Of a stretch of 64,000 nt of DNA, positions 20,910-32,302 are shown piece by piece; positions within the stretch are counted from its first letter, which is position 1, and each line of letters opens with the position of its first letter. The translations under genes were made by a program, and so were the position numbers. The DNA comes from Galeruca laticollis (lineage: Eukaryota > Arthropoda > Insecta > Coleoptera > Chrysomelidae), in assembly GCA_963921935.1 (NCBI GenBank), contig OY998176.1, positions 85,538,960 through 85,602,959 on the forward strand. Direction: 5' to 3'. The notes below the pieces were generated by a model. It saw nothing but the letters and a program-made list of their open reading frames with translations. It was not told where the DNA came from and ran no database searches.

Positions 20910-23677
20910 CCTGAGGACTATCAAAGCAAAACATGTCATACCGTCATCCGAGGTTACTTAGGCCACTTTCAAAATTCAAACAGTTAACAAACCAAGACTC
21001 GTAATTTTAAATATAAGAAATTTAATGTTAAATTTGGGTCTGTACATATACTTTAAGTTTACATATCGAAACATGGACTGAAACTAAAAGGCAAATAGTA
21101 AAAAATATATAGTGGCTAAAGTTACCCCATGATATGGGGTTACTTAAGCCAGACGTATGAAATTTATGTTGAGCTTAAGTTAGACGCTTGCTTTTTAACA
21201 AAATCCATATTAAATACCAAAAAGAGTACATTTATGTAGTGAAAAAAATACAAAATAATCATGTATACACTATTTTGTTCCTTTGGAGTCTTTAATTTCA
21301 CTACAAATCAAATGGAAATGTATAAAGTCCACGGTGAACTGTAATAGATTCCACAATAGCCAAAATTTGAGAAACGGTTACATCCATCGAAACTTAAAGA
21401 ACTGGGAAAATGTATATATTCTCTGGTGACTTAAAACTTTTACGAAAGAACTGCACTGTTACTTTATTAGTCTCTGGTTTAGTTTCAATCACTTCAGCAT
21501 AGAACTGCTTCTTCGTCACTTTTTTGCATTTCCATCAAAAACAAGTACTACAATAACATGTATTTCTGGATCTTCCATATTAACTAGTTTTCTTCTTGGA
21601 ATGCTAGGAATTTCCGCAGTATTGAGCTCTTCTCCAAAGTTGTCATCTAAAACAAATTCTGAATCTGAATCCCGCAGTGAACACTCTTCATTATCTCCAT
21701 CACTTGATTCTTGAACTATTCTTCTGGGCCTTTTAATAACTCTCTCTTGAGCTTGTGTTGAAGAGCATGGCTGTGACTCCTGTGCATAATCAGTGCTTGA
21801 GTATTCCTCCAAATCTTCAATTCCTCGTCCAGCAGGAACGTTCACTTTTCTTTTACCGGGTTGGTAGTGTTTCTTTCTGTCTGCTTTCTTGGAGGTAAGC
21901 CTGAAAGGATTTCACCCAAATTTTGCTAGTATTCTGATTTTCATCACCGTTCTTCTTATGACCATCAGTGATTCTTTTTAAAATTTGTTCTCTATCCACA
22001 GGTATGATTCCTCTCGCTTTAAAACCAGTCATCAAGTTTTTCTTAACGTTTTCTTCGCCCAATTTATCAATACATTTTTTCAAAACACGGGGAAACTTAT
22101 CTTTTTGTACTGAACCAACTTCCATTCAATTAAAATCTCGCGCCACTTTACTTTTAGTGGCACATATAGTGTCTGAGTGTATTTAGTGCTATTGGGGAGT
22201 CGTAACACAAGTTTAATATTGTTTTCCTTGCACTCACTAATGATGTAAGGAGAAATGTGGCTTGCTAAATTATCGCCGATCAATACTTTAACTGCATTTT
22301 TCTCAAATCGCTTCAAGTAAGGCACATCTATTTTCCTGAACCAGTGTTCAAATATTTCTAAAGTAAACCATCCACTTTTTGAACGGTTGCAAATAGCTCC
22401 CTAAGGACGATCTTCAGTCCATGTGTCATAGAAATATGTAGCTTTATACGTAATATACGGCGGAAGAAGTGTTGCGTCTGCACTTGATGAAAACATGACA
22501 GACATGCTTGCGTAGGAAAAATCAATAATCCGTTTAGGGTGACGTGAGACCCTCCTAACTACAACTTTTTGTCTTCCCGGGTCATCAGTTATGTTAGTCT
22601 CATCATAGTTCACTATCATGCATGGTTCTACACCCTCAAGTGTGACTGAAGTAACTGTTGATAGTTTCCTCATTCACTGCAGCTCTGCTTCTTTGGACAT
22701 GTTGATAAAGTTTATTTCAAAAATGGCTTCACAATGTCTGGTGATAAATAAATAAGCCCAGGTATGTTGTTTTTGATATTATTTCTGTTCGTCCCCTTCG
22801 ATCAACAAACCCTTTTACGATCAATTTTATGTCCAAGTTTAATGAGAATCTCCATTCTCCACCCAGAGTTATACATTCTACAAGCTGGTTTTGTTTTGTT
22901 TCATTCAGAATACAAGATCTTCTCACCTTTTTAGTTTTCCCTGTAACTGCTGCTGTAAAAGCACATCTTGAAATCCCATGCTGTTCAACAGCCTCGCGCA
23001 CAGATAAGCAATTCTTCACAGCTTCAACAGCTATTTTTAACTTTTCATCTATGTAGTCTTTATATTTGTGAGGTCCAAGAGGCCTTTGGTAACTTCAAGG
23101 CATATTGTGTCCAGAGAAAAAAACTATGTACTATGCTTAACTACGGGGTAACAAAAGCCACTTTTTTCTGTGCCAGAAACAGCTGACAAGTTAAAACAAA
23201 AAAGCAAGTGACAAAACTGACATCGTAAAAATTGACGTTTAAGGTTATGTTTCATATCAATTATTGAATTTTAACTTTGAAAGACTTATGTTTATGAATA
23301 CAGTTATTTCATGCACTAAAATATGACAAAATTAACCTCTAAATTTGTACATTGAAATAGACTTACCTTTAAAACTAATGACGAATTGAATAATTCTGGA
23401 TGAAACGTTCTCCAATTCTACATGTAGAGACACCAAGACATTTAGTATTGCTCAAACAGTGGTACCAACATAGCTGTTCAAAATATATCCCTTACAAAAT
23501 GGCTTTTGTTACCCTTATGGCCTAAATAACCCCTGTTGAAGATATCCATTTTGGGTAATTTTGCACAACAAGCTACACCTTTACGTCGATTATTTTTTGG
23601 GTTTGATTTTGACAAAATAATTAACTAAACTTTCATAAAATGTAGATAAGGTGAGTTTTGCTTTGATATGCCTCACC
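20910..23677 (-). mobile_element. Full-length jerky/pogo-type DNA transposon with TIRs and TA duplication
   Basis: The ends are imperfect inverted repeats. The left one (20910 on) contains TATCAAAGCAAAAC and CCTGAGG; the right one (ending 23677) contains GTTTTGCTTTGATA and CCTCACC. TA dinucleotides abut both ends (20908-20909 and 23678-23679), the target duplication expected of pogo/Tc1-mariner relatives. The element is about 2.77 kb and encloses a disrupted DDE_1 transposase on the minus strand. The GGTTACTT/GGGTAACAAAAGCCACTT-type phrase appears near both ends (about 20950, 21130, 23150, 23510), which may be subterminal binding repeats. Confidence 0.75.
21394..23103 (-). pseudogene. Jerky/pogo (DDE_1) transposase, disrupted
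   Basis: The likely start is the ATG at 23103 (MP, stop, then YQRPLGPHKYKDYIDEKLK). Domains in order: an N-terminal psq-type helix-turn-helix (VREAVEQHGISRCAF), a CENP-B-like segment, then the DDE core with MIVNYDETNITDDPG (first Asp region), VLIGDNLASHIS (second Asp) and LPNSTKYTQTLYVPLKVKWR, which replaces the usual 'PPNsTH..QPLDv...lK..Wr'. A KARGIIPVDREQIL segment and an acidic tail (SSDGDNEECS...DSDSEFVLDD) follow, then a closing domain KQFYAEVIETKPETNKVTVQ to a stop at 21394. At least four frameshifts or stops, so inactive. Confidence 0.8.
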
Positions 23678-26099
23678 TAAACAACCTAGAAACGCGAGCA
23701 AAAACTCACTAATTAAACAATATTACTAACAACTACGTGAAAATAACTTTCCTCGATTTTAAATGAATGGATGGAAAAAAGAGAACATATAATGAAATTG
23801 ATAAATACAGAAGTAAGTAAGTCTTGATGGATGTATAAGAATGTTCGACGCCGTGGACCAGAATTGCAAATTTCAAGAAGCTTTCTACACCATATAGTCA
23901 CTGATCTATCTCTTTTGCTTACAAAGTTCAATTGGTGAAATAACGGATACATTGTTGAATATCAATAGGTGAATGCCGATTTTTCGAACACAATAATTTT
24001 TGGCTATAAGACATATTTTCACCTTGATGGTCATGTTAATTCTCCGTATTGGGGTTCAGAAAACACACACGTGATTGTCGAAAAAATGTCCCTATTTGTG
24101 CTGAAGACACCTTTGGTCAATTCGAATGTTTCAAAAGATTTTGTTTGTAGGATATAATACATAATTTTTCTTGAAAAGCAGTTGGATTGAAACAAGATAA
24201 TTCACAAGAAATATTGTTGTTTAAATCAGCCTTCATTATTTTTAAAACTACGTCGAGTATTTATAGCAAATTGTTAAAAATACTCTATATTATTTGAAGA
24301 AAATCCAGTAACTAAACTTTTACCACTTATACTAACTATACAATATTATACTACGATTCTTTACTGTACCGCCCTGTAGATCGAGTTGTCGCGATTATAT
24401 AATGCCATCGATTTTTCTGGAGCGTTTTTGTTTAATGACATTCTGACTTCTTCATTTCCCAGACTTAATAATAATAAACAAATTACTCACTACTTCAATT
24501 TTAATCAATAAAAACCGTTTTAATAACTTTTCAGTTACTTTAACTTCCTCATATAATTTTTTATAAGGTGCACATAATAGATATTATCACTGTCATAATC
24601 AAAATTGTGCCACTAGCATTTACGTTTCCTTTTACTGTATGTCGTAAATTAAAGAAACGATAATCGCCTTAATGAAAATTAGAAGTTAGACGAGCCATAA
24701 ATTTAATTACTACGTATATAATTATATCATTTCATTTATTCCTATCGATTTTTAACAGTCAGAACATAATAATAATATTCGAAAAAGTACTGCTTTTGAT
24801 CTAAATCTTTTTTTAAATTCTAACAAATGAAAGCAATACATAATAATGTGCAGTATATTGTTCTCGTGGCATTCTAATATAAGTATACAGAATACAGTAT
24901 TGCGTAATATGGATTTGTTATTGGTAATGATAAAGGATATTTGCAATTAACAGAGCCAAAAATACACACAAACCCATCAGAAGAACTGCAGTAAAGACTT
25001 CATGAGTGAATCCAAGTTTTAAAATGTTTGAATATAGTCTACAGGCTTGAAGAGGACTGACTACTTTAATAGGTAAAATTGAGTTACATACCATATAACA
25101 ATTCTCAGTAGATGATTTTTTGACTGCTGAAAATATTAAAATTATATTTAGGACTATTCACTAAGCAAAGTTGTTATGAATAGCAGTTGTAAATTGTCGT
25201 TATGTCCAAAGGTCAGTTGTTAAAAGCGAAATTGGTATTCACTATTTAAGTAAAGTCACTGTAAAAGGTGTATGTATAATAACCAGTGGCTATGAGAACT
25301 AGTTCACAGGCAACTGCTTCAGAGGTGTTGTTAACGAGAACCACTTGCGTAGGGCACTGATGGAATTTTTTTTATTCATGTGGACAATTAAATATTTTAA
25401 ATTAATAAGAATGGCATTTTTAGTACAGATAGACTTATGCCTAGTTTTTAATAAAAATGGTTCTTATTTTAGAGAACATTTAAAATCCGAAAGAAGATAT
25501 TTAAGATATTATTGTAATCCTTTGAATTGCCAGATAACACATTCAAAAATTTGTTTAGGCTAAATAAAGGGACATCTTTGAACCTTATACAACGGACGAC
25601 ACATATTCCCAATCATTTAAAAATGTTACTTTAATTGTTTATGCCCGTGGATGCTACCAAGCACAATAACTTTATCGTATATTAATATTGTTCATTACTT
25701 GTCTTTTTTATCCTTTTTTGTCAAAAAAATACACTTTCAATATAAAATGTTGAAATATTGTCTTATATTAATTGGTCCTTACCGTTCTTCCATAATTTCA
25801 ATCAAGCTTCACCGAAAAAACAACCACAAATAAATTTGCTGGTTATATTTGTTTAGTCTGTCAAAGAAACGGCCTATTTTCCACACATTAAAGCTACTTG
25901 CGGCGCTGCTATCTCCATTTTCACGGATGGGTCTTCAAGGTTGTTATGATAACAACATTTGCCAGCCGTGCATTATAGAATAGTAAAATTTCGGAAGTGG
26001 CTACCACGGTCATTACCGAAACTTGTTATCAGAGTTATTATGGTTAGCGACAGCGACAACCACTTTACTTAGTGAATAACCCCAATTATTCCAGTCCCA
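23678..26099. other. Unassigned AT-rich DNA
   Basis: No supported gene in 2.4 kb. At 25905-25990 a GC-richer stretch contains the palindrome TTGTTATGATAACAA and flanking CACGG/CCGTG, possibly a small MITE core. Frames at 25345-25833 have no recognisable motif. Confidence 0.35.
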
Positions 26100-27018
26100 A
26101 AAGAACAAGAAGAATTTCGAAGTATTTTTAGTACCATCCATCATATTCGTACCTTTGTAGATTATGAAAAAGCGCTTGATTCTGTAAATTACTGTAAAGC
26201 ACCAGCCAAATAAAAATTCCATACAAGTAACGCATTCAAAATCAGAAAGACTGTATGCCAAGATAAAACAATTTTACTTGAACTGTTTAATGTAATTCTC
26301 CAAAAAAATTTTAGAAACCAAATTTGGAAGAAAAATGCATAAAAATTGATGGAACATTCATAAATCACTCAATATTTGTTATTTGCTTCCTCACTCAAAG
26401 AATTGCTAGATATGAAATAAAGTAAGCTCGTTGGATTGAAAATGAACATCGGTGAAACGAAAATTATGTGAAATTCCTTTATTTCACCACAGATGATGGA
26501 TGAATTAGAAAAGTGATTACGATGAATGTAAGCAACTTGAGAGAAGTTAAAAACAGAGTTAAACTTGCCTGAATAGTATTCGGAAGAAATATTTAAAAGT
26601 TGCCTACCAATTTGCTTGAAAAGGAAAATTTTTAATTAAATGTAGGTAAAATACATTGACTTATGCTTCAGAAACTTAAACATAAACGAACCAAACTGTG
26701 GAAAAACTTCAAACAACCAAGGGACGCATGGAACATGTTAGGATTCACCCGTAGAGGTGAAAATGAAAGACAAAGTTACTGATACATTTTGTAGAGTAAA
26801 GCAGTTAAAAAGGTATTGGGCTAGAAATCTCATTAGAAGAAGCTATAACAGATGAACCACTAAAGTTCGATTATGGAGAGATAAGAAAAGAAGGAGAGTC
26901 AACAATGTCGCTAGAGAGATGAGATTGTCGAGTTGATGCGAGCGGGATGATGAAGAACTGCAGAAAATAGAGCAGAGCGGAATCATGTAGCCTGCAGTGG
27001 ATTGATAAAGGCTGATGA
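26100..27018 (+). pseudogene. RTE-type LINE reverse transcriptase relic
   Basis: Plus-strand reading: IRTFVDYEKALDSVN (RT box with the first catalytic Asp), LLFASSLKELLDMK (where LFADD would sit; the catalytic pair is lost), LVGLKMNIGETKIM, EVKNRVKLA*IVFGRN, KHKRTKLWKNF, RDAWNMLGFTRRGENERQ (the 'RaMErrMLGisLRDkirN' motif). It closes with a basic tail to RDEIVELMRAG and ends near GGCTGATGATG. About 0.9 kb of an expected 2 kb or more remains. Stops are spread throughout. Confidence 0.7.
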
Positions 27019-27652
27019 TGTTAAATTACAGCACCTAGTGATTAGATATGATTTTAACATGTGGACAGGAAGATCTACCGATCTAAACCTTTTTTAATCC
27101 CTTTGTTAGAGGTTCTCATAAATCTACAAGATTTAATAGAACAAATTCTAAAAAAGAATAATTGAATAATGCGCTTAATAAGTCCCGCAACAAGAAAAAC
27201 GTCCAATGAAACACCTTCATACTAGCTTTTTCCTAGTACCTAATTATAAGGTTTACCACCATATTATTAAAACTAATTAGGCGCTTCACAAATTGATCCA
27301 ATATCAACAATTTATATTTAACTCATTTAACCGCAAACCATTCGACACAAAAACAACATTTTTTATGTTTGTTAAATATCCCCGCTAATTAATACTAATA
27401 GAGTAGTACCCTTATGAAGGTAAGACAATTCACTTGAATCCATTTAATTGCATATGACCCACATGATACCTTTTAAAGGTTATAAAACGTCAAACGTGTT
27501 GTACGAGTTTGTTTTGAGTTATTTTATAATTGTACATTTAGATTGAATTTATTATTATAAATAAAGTTGTATTTATTATTTATCAAATTAATAGTACTAG
27601 TTGAAGTTTATGAAGTCGTTAATATTCTTAATTGACCAGCACATTCCAGATT

Positions 27653-27656
<4 letters not shown>
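27019..27656. other. No gene seen
   Basis: AT-rich spacer. A TATAAAA at about 27480 has no associated open frame that I can support. Confidence 0.4.

Positions 27657-27733
<77 letters not shown>
27657..27733. repeat. (TA)n microsatellite, 77 bp
   Basis: About 38 uninterrupted TA dinucleotides. Perfect purity suggests it is young or actively slipping. It is expected to be polymorphic and prone to cruciform extrusion. Confidence 0.98.
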
Positions 27734-27735
<2 letters not shown>

Positions 27736-28096
27736 GTGAATCACCTGTAACTATATTTATATCGTTAGAACTATTGAAAGGAAGTGTCTAAATAAAAATT
27801 GAGATAAGATGAAATAGGACTTCGAGGAAGATCAGCAGGAAAGTCAAGGCGACGAAAGGATAAATAAAAAAATGGGAGTAATATACGACATCATTGGTGA
27901 AATAAAACCTAAACAACCATTACCTATTTCTGCACCCCAGATCCATAGTATCTTATATCATAACTGGTCCACTTTTCAGAAGAGACCAAAAATATATTCT
28001 CTGTTCAAGCTTCAGGGCAAGGCAAAGAAACCTTATTATAACTTTTCTAGCACAGAAAATGTAAAAGTCTTAATCCTTTTTTTATCAACAGTAAAA
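27734..28096. other. No confirmed gene
   Basis: Contains an 83-codon plus-strand frame from 27872 (MGVIYDIIGEIKPKQP...) with no recognised family, no splice-site context and no neighbouring partner. Left unassigned. Confidence 0.3.
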
Positions 28097-28097
28097 A

Positions 28098-28304
28098 CAC
28101 AAGAGCTTTTTTTTATCGGATAAATTTCTCTTTGCAACGAAACAGTTTTGCCAATCACTAATTTTACAAGAAAAACTGACATGATAAAACCGCGACACCG
28201 AAGGTGGAGCTATTTTATCTAATGTCAGTTTTTCGAGCAAATTTAGTGATTGGCAAAACTTTGAGTTAAAGAGAAATTTATCTGATAAAAGAAAAGCTCG
28301 AGTG
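28098..28304. mobile_element. Foldback MITE, about 207 bp
   Basis: Nearly the whole unit is one long imperfect hairpin. The left arm runs from ACACAAGAGCTT through TATCGGATAAATTTCTC, GTTTTGCCAATCACTAATTT and AAAAACTGACAT. The right arm carries the reverse complements ATGTCAGTTTTT, AAATTTAGTGATTGGCAAAAC and GAGAAATTTATCTGATA to AAGCTCGAGTGT. The centre is GC-rich (CCGCGACACCGAAGGTGG). Arms are about 90 bp. Non-coding. A related TTTTTATCCGATAAAA piece sits at 28497-28512. Confidence 0.85.
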
Positions 28305-28327
28305 TTTTTCGGCAAGATTAATTAACG

Positions 28328-28435
28328 ACAGAATATATGAATGAACAGCAACAATAATTATCTTTATTAATACAACAAACTACAGAATATATGGATGAAC
28401 AACAACAATAATTATCTTTATTAATACAATAGACT
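28328..28435. repeat. 54-bp tandem duplication
   Basis: Two adjacent copies start ACAGAATATAT at 28328 and 28382, and each contains CAACAATAATTATCTTTATT. They differ at a few positions. Simple local duplication beside the foldback MITE. Confidence 0.9.
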
Positions 28436-28929
28436 TGCGACTTATTGTCATTGTGTAAAAGTGACGTCCGCTTACTAGATATTGAGGAGGAGAAGTTTTT
28501 ATCCGATAAAAAAGGATGCACCTTTTTTATCGATGTCAAAGTGACAATAACATTTCCAGGTATATGACATTTTAACATTGGAGTTAATTTACCCGTAGAA
28601 AATTTTATATTTTTTATTAATAAATCGACATACGGTGTTGTGGTTCCAAACACAATCACTTAATATGGACTTAGGTTTCTATTCCATGATGATAAAAATA
28701 TTAATTGGGGTTATTAAAATTGAAGAATAATTAATAATAGTTACGATTTCATAATGTTATCGGTAATACAGTAATAATAGTACAAGGGCCTAATAATAAA
28801 AGAATAACTTATTTCAACTTTCCTAGTTAAAAATACTCGATAATAATTCAATGTGCTATTGAATATAATTCAGTCAGTAAAAGTAACGTGTTTATATCAG
28901 ATAGGCCATATTCAGTTTTTTGCTAGTTC
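28436..28929. other. No gene seen
   Basis: AT-rich. It includes the TTTTTATCCGATAAAA fragment related to the MITE just upstream. Confidence 0.4.
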
Positions 28930-29620
28930 AATTGAATCCTCTTCAGGGAAGTTTCCAACACCGTCTCCATAAGGAATGCTCTCGAAATACGCTCTATACT
29001 CTTCAGGAACCCACTGTTCCTAAACCTTTCATTACTTATTTTCTTTCTTGTTGTTCAGAATAAAGGTAGAATCTCAGGCTAACAAAGCCTATCCGTTTAT
29101 TCCTAATCAAATCAACCTTTTCGAAAATGTCTTCACTCAAACTGGTTTTATAGTAAGTAACACTTTTATCTTTTCTTCGCAACTGCAGCCACACTGCTTA
29201 AGATATCAAAAATGGTCATCATCCGTGTTCTTTTTTTTATATAAGTGGAGAATTTTTCTGCTTTAGATGTAAAAAATCTAAAACCATTCTTTTAATTACA
29301 AAAGGGTTCTTCGATTCACAGGACGAAATGAGATTTATCCAGTCATTGGTTGTATGAGTAGTGTTTCTCTGAACTTTTTATGGCACTCAATGATACAGTG
29401 CTTCCCATCAACCTCCATGTGTGTGTGTGACTAGCAAGAAGGAACTATTGTGTCCACTGCAATTATCCGTCCACGCTGTGAGATTCTTTGTGATTATTAT
29501 TTCTTCACTTGTCCAAGCAAAAAAATAGGCTTATCCCAAATTATGCATTGAGTTTTGTTTTTTGTTGTATCATATATTGTATACTTTAGTGCTGTTTGAG
29601 CAGAAGAGAAAATAGAATAG
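28930..29620 (-). pseudogene. Relic of the insect 'GHTxMEVDSxHS' DDE-like repeat protein
   Basis: Minus-strand reading: LTAWTDNCSGHNSSFLL, then THTHMEVDGKHCIIE, FVIKRMVLDFLHLKQK, a frame-shifted FDILSSVAAVAKK, and an open C-terminal stretch EQWVPEEYRAYFESIPYGDG followed by VGNFPEEDSIEL. The D...GQN/GHN and 'GHTxMEVDSxHS.IE' boxes are those of a multi-copy, transposase-like protein frequent in insect genomes. I do not know an agreed family name. The N-terminal half is absent and stops are common in the middle. The last 33 codons are open. Confidence 0.55.
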
Positions 29621-30970
29621 CTGGTCGCAGGTTTCGAAAGCTAACCAATGTAAAAATGCTCATCACATAATAGCTTTTAGCAGCTTCGAGAAAAAACGCT
29701 GTAGGATCTTGTTATCCGTACAAGAGGCATAAGGATAACCTATACATGAAAATAAATAAAAGTCAAGTATTACAATAGATTCTTTACTTTAGTATGTAAA
29801 AAATGAGGTTATTTACGGAGAGAACTACAAGAGTGAAAATCTAGAGATTGGATAAAAGAAACACTGCGCTATAAATAAATAAACATGCTGCTAATTATGA
29901 GTAAACATGCAGTTAGATATGCAACATTAATATACGAAACAACGTTTCATTATTAAGATCACCACCAGTACGAAAATAGTCAATGGCCGGTTGAAAAGTC
30001 TGAAAATTATACACTAACCTATACAAATTTACAATATTTACACATTACAATATAAGTTCAAAAATTTACATAAAATAGTAACGTAATAAATCGATAAAAC
30101 GTTCATAAATCAGTGGTAAACAATACGATGTGAAATATAGAAAAATCATGAAATTGGCTACCAAAAGTTCTCCGACATTATTAAACGCGCGGAAACCATG
30201 CAAGTTGAATGATATTCGACTTTGACAAAGTCGGCGGATATGGCTTGATATTTTATCCCTTTAATAATGATAAAAGTACTTACAATCAGTTCCAATAATA
30301 GATTACAATATACTTTTTATAATTCGCGTATAAAAGAGACTTCATTATAACAAGTGTCACAATGAAGCTCTTTGAACACTGTTCTAGTAATTTTTAGTGT
30401 ACAGTTGGTTATTGAATTTAGTTAGATTTTTATTTGACATTTGACTTTAACCTTGACACAAATTATAAATAAAATGGTCTAGCGTTGTTCTAGCTAGCAA
30501 ATTATTATATTAAAGGTAAATTAGAATGATTTATATATTAAAAATAACGTTTATTTGTCAATGATTTGTCAATTGTTTATTTTTATATTGTATAGGATCA
30601 ATATATAGGTATACAAAACGTTAGATTTTTGGGATAAATTACCAGATATCTATGTGAAGATGTATTACAGAAATAATTCTTTTCATGATATAATATAAAT
30701 AGATCGCGAGAGCATATAGGAAGAAGCTCTTTTTTAAACAAATATTCATCCTCTTTTTGCTTAAATGAAAATTTGTTTACAATTTACACAATTATTCGGT
30801 TATAATATGTCAAAAGTTAGAAGTGCTGAATAAAACCATCTGTGATCTGGACCAATTAGGAATCTACAGAATTGCCAACTTAAATTCAAACCACTCCTAG
30901 TTTCAAAACAGGGATTATATAAAATTCTATTTTATTTAAATAATTAAATAAATGCGAATTATAAAAAATA
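29621..30970. other. Unassigned AT-rich DNA
   Basis: No supported gene. GCGTATAAAAGAGAC at about 30328 looks like a TATA box, but the ATG 30 bp downstream opens only an 11-codon frame. Confidence 0.35.
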
Positions 30971-31098
30971 TTGTGTAAAACTTGTGCCCCAATGACTTTC
31001 TGTAGTACTCGTGATTTGCACAACTCACCGCTTCGCGGTTCGTTGTGCAGACTTCACTCGTACTACAAAACGAGTCATTATGACACTTGTTTTACAAA
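30971..31098. mobile_element. Foldback MITE, about 128 bp, with CGCTTCGCG centre
   Basis: Left arm GTAAAACTTGTG, AATGACT, TAGTACTCGTGA, TGCACAAC pairs with right arm GTTGTGCA, TCACTCGTACTA, AGTCATTATGACACTTG, TTTTAC. Arms are about 55 bp. The apex carries ACCGCTTCGCGGT. Non-coding; a predicted transcript would be one stable hairpin. Confidence 0.85.
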
Positions 31099-31262
31099 TA
31101 ACTATTGTCAGTTTCTTAATGCTGGCACTTTTGTGTTTTCACTTTCCTCGGCATTAAGTTTGTCTTCTCGTTTTAGTATATCTAAGAGATGTTTCCTATA
31201 AATTATCCTCTTTTTGCTATTTAAATTTTTTCAGTCGTCAATCTTGACACACGTATTACAGG

Positions 31263-31481
31263 TAGGGTTGCCACTTTTTAGTTGAAATCATACTTTAATA
31301 TTGGCTTTTGCTACGTTGTTTTTCGTATTTTGCTGATTTAAATTGTGAAGAGGATGTGGAACAAAACATGATTTGATTTAAACAAAATAAAGTATTTTAA
31401 CGTACTTTAATACAGGGGTAAAGTTTAAAGTACAAATAGCAAAAATATGTTGAATCTTTATATTAAAGTACGGGTACCCTA
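31263..31481. mobile_element. Possible small hAT-like non-autonomous element
   Basis: Ends TAGGGTTGCC (left) and the inverse of TAGGGTACCC (right), 219 bp apart. Flanking octamers ATTACAGG and ATTATAAG agree at 6 of 8 positions, as for an aged 8-bp target duplication. The interior is AT-rich and non-coding. Short imperfect termini keep this tentative. Confidence 0.35.
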
Positions 31482-31770
31482 ATTATAAGTATCGTTATCC
31501 AGCAGAAGAAAGTGAATTCTTCATAGGATACCTTAGAAAATAACCTTTTTGTTCTAATTTGATGCCATTGTTTTTGTAGTCTTCAATTTAAATATTGCTA
31601 CATTTTGAAGATATTTAAGTGGTTCCCTAAGTCGTACTTTCTTTGTGACCTCTCCCTACTATAATGATACTCATACGTGAGAAATGTATGGCTCAAACAT
31701 ACATTGTGACTTGTGATCTTATACCTCCAGCTAAATATATTGTTTAACATACATACGATAGGGTAGTTCT

Positions 31771-32302
31771 AGGGCTTGACACGAGGCGAGAGTAACAAAA
31801 ATCTCGTCTCCGTCTCGTCAATTCCTAAAAAATTTAGTCTCGTTCAAGTCTAGGTCTCGTTACCAGTTGTATCGTCTCGTCTCGCTTAATTGTAAATAAT
31901 GATGTATTTTTATATAATTATCGATCTGTTAAAAAAATCATTCAAACTTAAAATATAAAAATGTGCGAGGATAAATATTCATGATAAGAGATGGGTTACT
32001 ATAAGAAGCTTTAACAAGTTGAGGTAAAAGTGTGAAAAAATGATACTCGGTTATTGATTCCTTTTTAAATTTACAATAAAATCTTTCATAGATGGTCACC
32101 AGATTTTATATTTTGCAAAATATATTGTTTTCTATGTAGACCTTTTCTGATTTTTCGAATAAAAACTTAACGTAATAAAAATTAACGAGACTCTCGGATT
32201 GCCCTGTGTGTGGTCTCAGGTTCGCCCATAATATTTTTCGAAACGTCTCGCCTCGTCTCAGAAAAGCGAGACGAGAAAAATCTGGCTCTCGTATGAAGCT
32301 CT
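31771..32302 (-). mobile_element. GAGACG-rich non-autonomous element, copy 2 (inverted)
   Basis: Begins AGGGCTTGACA and ends TGAAGCTCT; 532 bp. It is the reverse complement of copy 1 (5286-5828) along its whole length, with substitutions and small indels. TAGTTC occurs just outside each end (31764 and 32305) and could be a target duplication, though a few bases from the predicted termini. Confidence 0.75.

Noticed and set aside
30325..30395. TATA box with ATG (GCGTATAAAAGAGAC)
   Set aside because: The frame that follows stops after 11 codons and no donor site follows.
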